7,899 nt of DNA from Fimenecus sp964614605 (GTDB lineage: Bacteria > Bacillota > Clostridia > Oscillospirales > Acutalibacteraceae), in assembly GCA_964614605.1 (NCBI GenBank), contig CAZTLU010000069.1, forward strand, positions 1 through 7,899, written 5' to 3'. The position numbers and the translations under genes were made by a program. The notes below the pieces were generated by a model. The model was not told where the DNA came from. It searched no databases and saw only the letters and a list, made by a program, of their open reading frames with translations. Shown here one piece after another: positions 1 through 6,333 of this stretch (position 1 is its first letter; each line of letters opens with the position of its first letter).

Positions 1-1481
1 TTCATTGTGGGGAACAACAAAACATCGCGGATTGCGGGGCTGTCGGTAAGAAGCATTACCATACGGTCGATGCCGAAGCCGATACCACCCGTTGGGGGCA
101 TACCGAGCTCGAGAGCATAGAGGAAATCCTCGTCGGTTGTATTTGCTTCTTCGTTACCCTGTGCCAAAGATGCTTCCTGTGCCTTGAAGCGCTCACGCTG
201 GTCGATGGGGTCGTTAAGCTCTGAATAAGCATTTGCCATTTCCCATCCATTCATGAAGAACTCGAAACGCTCAACATACTCGGGATTTTCGGGCTTTTTC
301 TTTGTAAGGGGTGAAATCTCAATGGGATGGTCCATAACAAAAGTAGGCTGAACGAGATGTTCTTCAACATACTCCTCAAAGAACAGATTGAGAATATCGC
401 CCTTAAGGTGATGCTTTTCATATTCGATATGATGCTCTTTTGCTACTGCCTGAGCCTCTTCAAGAGTTTGGATTTCGTTAAAGTCAACGCCTGAATACTT
501 TTTAACCGCATCAAGCATTGTAATTCTTTCAAAGGGCTTACCCAAATCCATTTCGATACCATTGAATGTGATTGTAGTTGTACCGAGAACCTCTTGTGCT
601 ACAAAGCGGTAAAGATTTTCGGTCAAATCCATCATACCGTGGTAATCTGTATAAGCCTGATAGAGCTCCATAAGAGTGAACTCGGGGTTATGGCGTGTAT
701 CAACGCCTTCATTTCTGAAAACTCTGCCGATTTCATAAACCTTTTCAAGTCCGCCGACAATAAGGCGCTTTAAATAAAGTTCAAGAGAAATACGGAGCTT
801 GATATCAGTATCAAGTGCATTGAAATGTGTTTCAAAGGGTCTTGCTGCCGCACCGCCTGCATTGTAAACAAGCATAGGTGTTTCAACTTCCATAAAGCCC
901 TCGCCGTCAAGATATTTACGCACTGCGCTGATAATCTTTGAACGGTTGATAAGAGTCTGCTTTGACTCCTGATTCATAATAAGGTCGATATAACGCTGAC
1001 GATATCGCATATCGGTATTTGTAAGGCCGTGGAATTTTTCGGGAAGAATCTGCAAGCTCTTTGAGAGAAGAACAACCTTTGAAGCGTGAATTGAAATCTC
1101 GCCGGTTTTAGTCTTGAAAACCTCGCCCTCAATACCGATAATATCGCCGATATCAAGCTTTTTAAAATCCTTGTATTCTTCTTCACCGATACTGTCGCGA
1201 GCTACATAAGACTGAATGTTGCCGTTTAAATCCTGAATATTGCAGAAAGATGCTTTACCCATAACGCGCTTTGACATCATACGGCCTGCAACGCTTACGG
1301 TTTTGCCCTCTAATTCTTCAAAATTCTCTTTAACATCAGCACTGTGATGTGTCTGGTCATATTTTGTGATTACAAAGGGGTCCTTGCCCTCTGCCTGTAA
1401 ATTCTTTAACTTTTCCTGACGGATTCGCTGCTGTTCGCCCAAATCAACTTCAGGCTGATTCTGCTTAATGTTTTCTGCCAT
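1..1481 (-). CDS. lysS: Lysine--tRNA ligase, class II (3' end cut by the window)
   Basis: Cytoplasmic class II aminoacyl-tRNA synthetase that charges tRNA-Lys with lysine using ATP. 493 codons are visible. Residues about 60-140 form the OB-fold anticodon-binding domain, and the catalytic core follows. Recognisable family signatures are GGAAARPFETHFNALD (209-224), class II motif 2 around FRNEGVDTRHNPEFT (255-269) with the ATP-contacting Arg, WEMANAYSELNDP (413-425), and motif 3 GIGIGIDRMVML (466-477). The visible end, RDVLLFPTM, is where bacterial LysRS usually stops within a few residues, so only the last codons are missing. The start is the ATG at 1479-1481, preceded by AAAGGAAG at a good distance. 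It lies 17 nt after the greA stop, so the two are almost certainly co-transcribed. No T-box leader is seen before it. Identification is secure. Confidence 0.97.
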   Translation of the reverse strand, partial: MAENIKQNQPEVDLGEQQRIRQEKLKNLQAEGKDPFVITKYDQTHHSADVKENFEELEGKTVSVAGRMMSKRVMGKASFCNIQDLNGNIQSYVARDSIGEEEYKDFKKLDIGDIIGIEGEVFKTKTGEISIHASKVVLLSKSLQILPEKFHGLTNTDMRYRQRYIDLIMNQESKQTLINRSKIISAVRKYLDGEGFMEVETPMLVYNAGGAAARPFETHFNALDTDIKLRISLELYLKRLIVGGLEKVYEIGRVFRNEGVDTRHNPEFTLMELYQAYTDYHGMMDLTENLYRFVAQEVLGTTTITFNGIEMDLGKPFERITMLDAVKKYSGVDFNEIQTLEEAQAVAKEHHIEYEKHHLKGDILNLFFEEYVEEHLVQPTFVMDHPIEISPLTKKKPENPEYVERFEFFMNGWEMANAYSELNDPIDQRERFKAQEASLAQGNEEANTTDEDFLYALELGMPPTGGIGFGIDRMVMLLTDSPAIRDVLLFPTM

Positions 1482-1498
1482 TTTGTATCTTCCTTTGA

Positions 1499-1966
1499 TT
1501 ATCTTGAAATATCTGTAATTTTGAATTCCAATGTTCCTGATGGAACTTCGATTACAACTTTATCGCCTTTTTTGTGACCGATAAGTGCTTTACCAACGGG
1601 AGATTCATCTGAAATCTTACCAACCGCGGGGTCTGCCTGAGCAAAACCAACGATTGTGTATGTGTAAGTCTTTTTCTTTTTATCAACAAGCTTAACTGTT
1701 GAGCCGATGTGAACATTTTCATTGCTGAGAGATTCAACATCAAGAACCTTTGCAGTTTTAAGGATATGCTCGATTTCGCTGATGCGAGCCTCAAGCTTTG
1801 CCTGGTCGTTCATAGCCTCGTCATATTCGCTGTTTTCTGACAAGTCACCATAAGACTTTGCAACCTTGATTTTTTCAGCCGCTTCTTTTCTGCCCTCAAC
1901 CTTTAATTGCTCGAGTTCAGCTTCAAGCTCTTTAAGACCTTCTATTGTGAGTAATGTTTCTGCCAT
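1499..1966 (-). CDS. greA: Transcription elongation factor GreA
   Basis: Binds the secondary channel of RNA polymerase and stimulates cleavage of the backtracked transcript, rescuing stalled elongation complexes. The protein is 155 aa, close to the usual length of about 158. Residues 1-75 form the antiparallel coiled coil, with the tip motif GDLSENSEYDEA (40-51) carrying the acidic D41 and E44 that position the catalytic Mg2+. Residues 80-155 form the FKBP-like C-terminal domain, ending in the typical ADPAVGKISDESPVGKALIG stretch (111-130). The ATG at 1964-1966 is chosen because AAGGAG sits 8 nt upstream and MAETLLTIEGLKELEAEL is the family N-terminus. The same frame stays open to 2041, but that upstream part is 5' UTR. 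A perfect-consensus promoter lies about 70 bp upstream. First gene of a greA-lysS unit, an arrangement common in Clostridia. Confidence 0.97.
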   Translation of the reverse strand: MAETLLTIEGLKELEAELEQLKVEGRKEAAEKIKVAKSYGDLSENSEYDEAMNDQAKLEARISEIEHILKTAKVLDVESLSNENVHIGSTVKLVDKKKKTYTYTIVGFAQADPAVGKISDESPVGKALIGHKKGDKVVIEVPSGTLEFKITDISR

Positions 1967-2041
1967 TTTAAAAACTCCTTTATTCTTTAGAGTGATTTCG
2001 GACACAACAAAACAAGCAGTCTTGCTGCCCATATAGAACAT

Positions 2042-2070
2042 ATTATATTAAATAATTTTCTTTGTGTCAA
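2042..2070 (-). promoter_or_regulatory. Perfect-consensus sigma-A promoter for greA-lysS
   Basis: Read on the minus strand, TTGACA (2065-2070) is followed by exactly 17 bp and then TATAAT (2042-2047). Both hexamers match consensus at all six positions with ideal spacing. The predicted transcription start is near 2035, giving a leader of about 70 nt before the greA ATG. The -35 box and spacer lie inside the last codons and stop codon of the upstream 255-aa gene, so transcription of that gene runs across this promoter. Confidence 0.9.
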
Positions 2071-2815
2071 GGTCGCAGAGGCTTATTTTTTCATTGTTTA
2101 CGATTATTGTTTCAAAAATACATTCTCCCAGCGCAAAAACTCCGCAAAGCTCGTAAAGAGCAGAATAAAATGTATATTTATCGGCATTTTCAGGTAAGAG
2201 CTTTTCATAGATTTCGGGAACTGTGAAATCACAGCCCGAGGTAATATTTACGCAGGATTTTTCACCATTTATAGTCATAACAGAGCGATTGGCATCGATT
2301 TTAACCTCTGCCTCGGCAAAAGAGGATTGCACGGCAATGCAAAGCCCCGTTTTTTCCTGTATATCATTACAAACAAATTCATAATTATTTTTATTCTCTG
2401 TAATTACTGTGAGCGTCGAGGCACAAGGTGCGATTTTATAGAGCAAATCTGCCGAATCGCCATCGCAATCTATTAAAGCAACCGATTTTTTAGTGTAAAA
2501 GCTTTTCAAAATTCGGGCAAAGGTATTCCCCATCATTTTTCGGTACAGCATATTGCTTTTAAACTCTGCTATATCATTTCTTGGCGGCAGTTCAGTATTA
2601 TTTGTAAGCACAAGGCGATTAGCACATTTGCCCGCGGTATATATAATTTTATCCCAATCCACTCCCCTTTTGCCCACATTAACATTGAACACATAAAATG
2701 GAGCACCTTTAAAAACGGGTACCATTTTGGCATTGTATTCGTCTTTTATGAAGCGCCCGAAAAGCTTTTCACGCAAAGTATCTGCTCTTTTTTCAATATT
2801 TAAAACACAGAACAT
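2048..2815 (-). CDS. Conserved-looking hypothetical protein, cysteine-rich, possible Rossmann-like core
   Basis: I do not recognise this family. The 255-aa product has no signal peptide or membrane segment and should be cytoplasmic. Residues 112-165 alternate hydrophobic strands (VALID 112-116, LTVIT 135-139, LCIAV 158-162) with helices, like the middle of a Rossmann-type alpha/beta fold; this is inference from the pattern only. It has 11 cysteines (residues 3, 64, 117, 131, 149, 159, 188, 195, 224, 232, 247), a high number for an intracellular protein, but no CxxC pair, so a classical zinc ribbon or Fe-S ligand set is not evident. The ATG at 2813-2815 has GGAGGG 7 nt upstream. That site is embedded in a terminator hairpin, so expression probably depends on readthrough from the ftsE operon or on opening of the hairpin. 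Its last codons contain the greA promoter. Confidence 0.75.
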   Translation of the reverse strand: MFCVLNIEKRADTLREKLFGRFIKDEYNAKMVPVFKGAPFYVFNVNVGKRGVDWDKIIYTAGKCANRLVLTNNTELPPRNDIAEFKSNMLYRKMMGNTFARILKSFYTKKSVALIDCDGDSADLLYKIAPCASTLTVITENKNNYEFVCNDIQEKTGLCIAVQSSFAEAEVKIDANRSVMTINGEKSCVNITSGCDFTVPEIYEKLLPENADKYTFYSALYELCGVFALGECIFETIIVNNEKISLCDLDTKKII

Positions 2816-2848
2816 AAAAAATCCCTCCGCAATACAATATGCAGAGGG
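2816..2848 (-). terminator. Rho-independent terminator overlapping the RBS of the next gene
   Basis: On the minus strand a 9-bp stem (5' arm 2840-2848, 3' arm 2823-2831, 8-nt loop 2832-2839) includes one G.U pair and is followed by an A and six T (2816-2822). The ctpA-like stop codon is 8 nt upstream, so this would end the ftsE operon transcript. The 3' arm is also the GGAGGG Shine-Dalgarno of the 255-aa gene, and the T tract is its spacer, with the ATG directly after it. Formation of the stem would both terminate transcription and hide the ribosome site. Confidence 0.8.
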
Positions 2849-2856
2849 GTTTGGTT

Positions 2857-4053
2857 TTATTTTAAGAGTTCCATTGCTTTCTGATACTGTGTATCATCTT
2901 CTTTTGAAAGCATATAAAGTCTTGCATTTTGCTCGGCAGTCATTTCCACCTTATGGTCGGGCTCAAGTCCCACACCGTTAAAGCTTTCGCTCTTATAAGG
3001 AATAATTTTTGCAACCGTGAGTGAGATTGCACTTCCGTCGCTTAATTCAAAGATTTTCTGCATTGTGCCGTTGCCTGCAGTTTTCACACCTACAAGCTGC
3101 GCCAAACCGAAGTCACGCAAATCACAGGCAAAAAGCTCTGCCGCACCCGATGTACCTGAATTCACAAGCACTACCATCCGGAAGCTTGCACTTTCGGAAT
3201 CTGACGAGAAGGTTTCAAGAGTATTGCCGTCTTTATCAACCGCGGTGGCAAGAGCACCTGTGCCCTCTGTTGCTACGGGAGCCAGCACATCAATGCACTG
3301 AACTGCATTGCGTATTCTGCCTGTTTCGGTACCGCGCACATCGAAAATAACTGATGACACAGAATTCTTACTCATATAATCAAGGGCATCTTCCAACTGC
3401 TCGGCGGTTGTGTCATAAAATGCTGTAATCTTGATATAGCCCACAGAACCGTCAACACTGTAATAAACGGTCTGTGCGGAATAACCACGGGCAACGGATA
3501 CTGTTTTACTCTCTTCGCCGTGGGTAAAGGTTACCTGAACATTGGTGAGCTTTTCGCCGTTAAGGGCTTCAATAAGGTCATTATAATTCGTGGCAGAAAC
3601 CTTTGTATTATCAACCGCTGTGATTACATCGCCCTTTGAAATTCCCTGAAGCTGTGCCGGTGAATCCTCTGACACCTCGGACACATAAATATTATTATTG
3701 GCACTGTCATACACTGCGATAATACCAATACCGCCTTTATTTCCTTTTTCCTCTTCTTTGTAAGAAGCGTACTCGTCGGCAGTCATATAATAGCTATAGC
3801 GGTCGCCGATGCCATTTACATAGCCATCGGATATATTGGCGTTGAGCAGATTTTCGTTCATTTCACCGAAGTAGTTTTCGCGGACTAAATCATCAATCTC
3901 TGACACGGTGGAGTAAAGACTTGAACGGTCGGCAACATCTTTGATAATCCCGTTATAGACATTCATTGAAACTGTCATTGTAATTGTAACTGTCAATGCA
4001 ATTGCAAGGAAAATCAACGAGATTGCGAGACCTAATGATATTTTTTTATTCAA
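2857..4053 (-). CDS. S41 (CtpA/CtpB-family) PDZ protein with substituted catalytic dyad
   Basis: Membrane-anchored carboxy-terminal processing protease homologue of 398 aa. Residues 5-33 are an N-terminal signal-anchor helix, about 45-105 the N-terminal helical region, about 105-190 a PDZ domain (GGIGIIAV, then SPAQLQGISKGDVITAVD at 131-148), and 195-365 the S41 fold ending in GVGLEPDH. In B. subtilis CtpB the active site is Ser309-Lys334-Gln338. Here the equivalent segment GTSGAAE (300-306) has Gly303 where Ser is expected and TAGNG (325-329) has Asn328 where Lys is expected. The spacing of 25 residues is preserved and Gln332 is kept. The usual DLRxNPGG motif is also degenerate (DVRGTETG, 238-245). 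It is therefore probably a non-proteolytic relative, unless Ser302 substitutes. The start is TTG at 4051-4053: an in-frame stop lies just upstream and AAAGGA is 9 nt away. Fourth gene of the ftsE operon, 23 nt after the LytM gene. Confidence 0.9.
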   Translation of the reverse strand: MNKKISLGLAISLIFLAIALTVTITMTVSMNVYNGIIKDVADRSSLYSTVSEIDDLVRENYFGEMNENLLNANISDGYVNGIGDRYSYYMTADEYASYKEEEKGNKGGIGIIAVYDSANNNIYVSEVSEDSPAQLQGISKGDVITAVDNTKVSATNYNDLIEALNGEKLTNVQVTFTHGEESKTVSVARGYSAQTVYYSVDGSVGYIKITAFYDTTAEQLEDALDYMSKNSVSSVIFDVRGTETGRIRNAVQCIDVLAPVATEGTGALATAVDKDGNTLETFSSDSESASFRMVVLVNSGTSGAAELFACDLRDFGLAQLVGVKTAGNGTMQKIFELSDGSAISLTVAKIIPYKSESFNGVGLEPDHKVEMTAEQNARLYMLSKEDDTQYQKAMELLK

Positions 4054-4068
4054 AGGAAATCATCCTTT
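4051..4068 (-). promoter_or_regulatory. RBS of the S41 gene held in a small hairpin with a TTG start
   Basis: The Shine-Dalgarno AAAGGA (4063-4068 on the minus strand) is perfectly complementary to TCCTTT (4052-4057) across a 5-nt loop. The second arm overlaps the first two bases of the TTG start (4051-4053). A weak start codon together with a masked ribosome site predicts low or coupled translation, possibly depending on ribosomes finishing the LytM gene 23 nt upstream. Confidence 0.45.
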
Positions 4069-4076
4069 ACAACTTA

Positions 4077-5435
4077 TTAAACCAATGGGTTGGGAAGATA
4101 ATTTTCAGGGTTTACACGACTACCGTTAAGACGGGTTTCAAAGTGAAGATGCGAGCCTGCAACGGGATTTGAGGTCGTGGGTCTTGGATAAACCGCAGAG
4201 CCTGTGTTACCTACAAGAGCAATTACAGTACCCTGTGTTACCTGCTGACCGACGCTCACATAAATTGTTTTTAAGTGAGCATAGAGTGTACTGACACCAT
4301 TGCCGTGGTCAATCATTATGTAGTTACCCGAAATTGAGTTAAAGGTCGCGGCGGTTATTGTACCCGAAGCAACCGCATAAACCTTGGCACCATTAGTGGT
4401 GTAATAATAATTGCCGTAAACATAGCGTCTTGCCGGTGCACAAAGGTCAACTGACGCAGTACCGCGTGAGCTGTGCTGTGCAAAGGTCGCTGAATAATAA
4501 ACCGAAGTATCCTGAATGGGACTGATAAAGCCCTTTGAAGAAACCTTGAAGCTATGGCTTACTGTGCCGTTATCGACAACGCCGTTACCTGTTGAGCCTG
4601 TGTTACCTGCGGCACTATCCATTGCAGCGGACCAATCTGACAAGTCTTGTTCAGCCTGAGCCTTTTTCTTCTGATAGTATTCCGAATTCTCATCATATTG
4701 CTCCATAAGCTTATCTTGCTTTGTAAGATTAGCACTTACTTTTGCCTGAGCGGATTCAACTTCGGCTTTTTTAGCATCATATACTGCTTTTTCAGACTCA
4801 ACTTGAGCACGGTCAGCCTCAATCTGCAATTTACTTTCTTCAGATTCGGTTTTCTTTGTGCTAAGTTCTTCAAGCAATTTATTGAGCTCTTCAATCTGAG
4901 ATTCAAGGTCAGCAACTATTTGATTGTCATGCTCTGCTACCTGACGAAGAAGCTCACTTCTTACAAGGAATTCTTCAAAGCTTCCCGAATTAAGAAAAAG
5001 CTCGAGTTCGCTTGTTTCACCTGCCATATAATCGGCTCTCATACGGGCTTTAAGAAGCTCATAAGTTTCATCAATTGCCTTATTCTGCTCTTCGGTTTTC
5101 GCTTCAACATCAGCAATTTCCGTTTTGAGTTCTTCTATTCTTTTTTCAAGCGTTGTAATTTGAGAAGTAAGCTCGTTTATTTTTGTCTGCAATGGCGCAA
5201 TTTCTTTATTCAAAAGCGCAATTTGCTCATCATAAGCCTTATTCTGTGCTTCAAGCTTATCAATCAGCTCTTGAGTATTAGCCTGATTTTCTTCATTTTT
5301 TTGGATAAGCTCTTCCCACTTATCAATTTCTTCTTGTATATCACTGGCTGTTTTTGCAGAAGCGGAGAAAGGAATTGCTGTAATGAGCATTACTGCTGCG
5401 ATGAGAACTGAAAAAATCTTCGTACTAATCTTCAC
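4077..5435 (-). CDS. Secreted coiled-coil protein with degenerate LytM/M23 domain (PcsB/EnvC-like FtsEX partner)
   Basis: Extracellular protein of 452 aa that probably links FtsEX to peptidoglycan hydrolysis. Residues 1-27 are a signal peptide (cleavage likely after SASA). Residues 30-120 and 165-265 are long coiled coils. They flank RADYMAGETSELELFLNS (133-150) and the following FEEFLVRSELL, the hallmark of the PcsB/CwlO-type coiled-coil domain. A Gly/Ser/Asn linker (275-290) precedes the M23 domain (about 315-447). M23 enzymes need HxxxD, a central His and HxH. Here D330, H387, H429 and H431 are present, but the first zinc His is Thr326 (TASVD). That fits an activator like EnvC better than a full hydrolase. 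The GTG start (5433-5435) has GGGGAG 8 nt upstream and overlaps the end of ftsX by 11 bp, indicating translational coupling. Placement directly after ftsEX supports a partner role. Confidence 0.92.
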   Translation of the reverse strand: MKISTKIFSVLIAAVMLITAIPFSASAKTASDIQEEIDKWEELIQKNEENQANTQELIDKLEAQNKAYDEQIALLNKEIAPLQTKINELTSQITTLEKRIEELKTEIADVEAKTEEQNKAIDETYELLKARMRADYMAGETSELELFLNSGSFEEFLVRSELLRQVAEHDNQIVADLESQIEELNKLLEELSTKKTESEESKLQIEADRAQVESEKAVYDAKKAEVESAQAKVSANLTKQDKLMEQYDENSEYYQKKKAQAEQDLSDWSAAMDSAAGNTGSTGNGVVDNGTVSHSFKVSSKGFISPIQDTSVYYSATFAQHSSRGTASVDLCAPARRYVYGNYYYTTNGAKVYAVASGTITAATFNSISGNYIMIDHGNGVSTLYAHLKTIYVSVGQQVTQGTVIALVGNTGSAVYPRPTTSNPVAGSHLHFETRLNGSRVNPENYLPNPLV

Positions 5436-6333
5436 TTACAACACTCCCCTGCTCTTTAAGATATTTGCCCATTGAAATAAGGCTTCCGAAGGAACCTGTA
5501 AAAATACCGATTCCCATAAAGATTAAGAGAATGTAGGCTGCGTATTCCATAAAACCTACGGGAGTGAACAATGACAGCATATCCTTGAACACATAAACCA
5601 TGCCCTGATAAAGACCTGCCAGAACGCCGAATGAGAGAAGTCCTGCAAGAACACCGAGGAGCATACCCTCAATCATAAAAGGCCAACGGATAAACCAATT
5701 TGTAGCACCAACCGCTTTCATAATGCTGATTTCAAGCTTACGCGAAAACATTGTGATGCGGATTGTATTTGAAATGATGAACAGCGAAACAATAAAGAGA
5801 AGTGCCACCATACCTGCGACTACGATTGTAATCGCTTTTCTTATATCAACCAGCTTGTCTGCAATATCACTGTTTTCGCGGATTGACTCAACATTTTCAA
5901 TCTGCCAAAGCTCGTCAACCGTTGCAGAGAATTTACTGAGGTCTTTAACAACAACTCGGTATCCGTCAGGCATCGGGTTTTCGTCAAGTCCTTCAAAAAG
6001 AACTGCATCCTCACCTTTTGATGCCATGTATTCATCAAACGCCTCTTCTTTGGAAACAAAAGTATACTGCTGAACATTTTCCATAGCTTCAAGCTGTGTA
6101 CCTGCGTTCTCAAGCTGTTCATCAGTTGTGCCTTCTTCAAAATAAACCATAATGACATTCTGGCTTTCAACTGTATCAAGCAAAGCATTGATATTAAAGA
6201 ATATCATTGCACCAAGACCGATAATTACAAGACACGCCATAAGAACTGAAACTGACGCCAATGACATAAGTCTGTTGACCCACACATTGCGGAAGCCCTC
6301 TTTGGTAAGATACTTTAAGCTTGCACCTTTCAT
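5425..6333 (-). CDS. ftsX: Cell division ABC transporter permease-like protein FtsX
   Basis: Membrane subunit of the FtsEX complex, which transmits cytoplasmic ATP hydrolysis to cell-wall hydrolases outside the membrane instead of transporting a substrate. The 302-aa length is normal for the family. Predicted layout: cytoplasmic N-terminus, TM1 about 26-48, large extracellular loop 50-165 (the known docking surface for EnvC/PcsB/CwlO-type partners), TM2 168-190, the conserved cytoplasmic coupling segment SRKLEISIMKAVGATNWFIR (197-216), TM3 222-246 and TM4 263-287. The ATG (6331-6333) overlaps the ftsE stop in an ATGA arrangement, with GGAGG 9 nt upstream inside the ftsE tail. The downstream gene starts inside its last codons. 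Order and overlaps indicate coupled, stoichiometric production of FtsE, FtsX and the coiled-coil protein. Confidence 0.97.
   Translation of the reverse strand: MKGASLKYLTKEGFRNVWVNRLMSLASVSVLMACLVIIGLGAMIFFNINALLDTVESQNVIMVYFEEGTTDEQLENAGTQLEAMENVQQYTFVSKEEAFDEYMASKGEDAVLFEGLDENPMPDGYRVVVKDLSKFSATVDELWQIENVESIRENSDIADKLVDIRKAITIVVAGMVALLFIVSLFIISNTIRITMFSRKLEISIMKAVGATNWFIRWPFMIEGMLLGVLAGLLSFGVLAGLYQGMVYVFKDMLSLFTPVGFMEYAAYILLIFMGIGIFTGSFGSLISMGKYLKEQGSVVSED

Noticed and set aside
985..1015. TCGATAT and ATATCG copies inside lysS, resembling the repeat heptamer
   Set aside because: They encode conserved LysRS residues (RYRQRYIDL region) and have no intervening flush hairpins, so the match is coincidental.
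1482..1498. T-box or other riboswitch for lysS
   Set aside because: Only 17 nt separate greA and lysS, and the greA leader of about 70 nt is too short and lacks T-box features.
1967..2041. Upstream extension of greA
   Set aside because: The frame is open, but the family N-terminus and a strong ribosome site both mark the ATG at 1966. The extension begins at the -10 box of the promoter, upstream of the predicted transcription start.
4647..5411. 254-codon open frame on the plus strand
   Set aside because: It mirrors the coiled-coil region of the LytM gene. Its Phe/Leu-rich product is the antisense image of Glu/Lys codons, and no gene signals are present.
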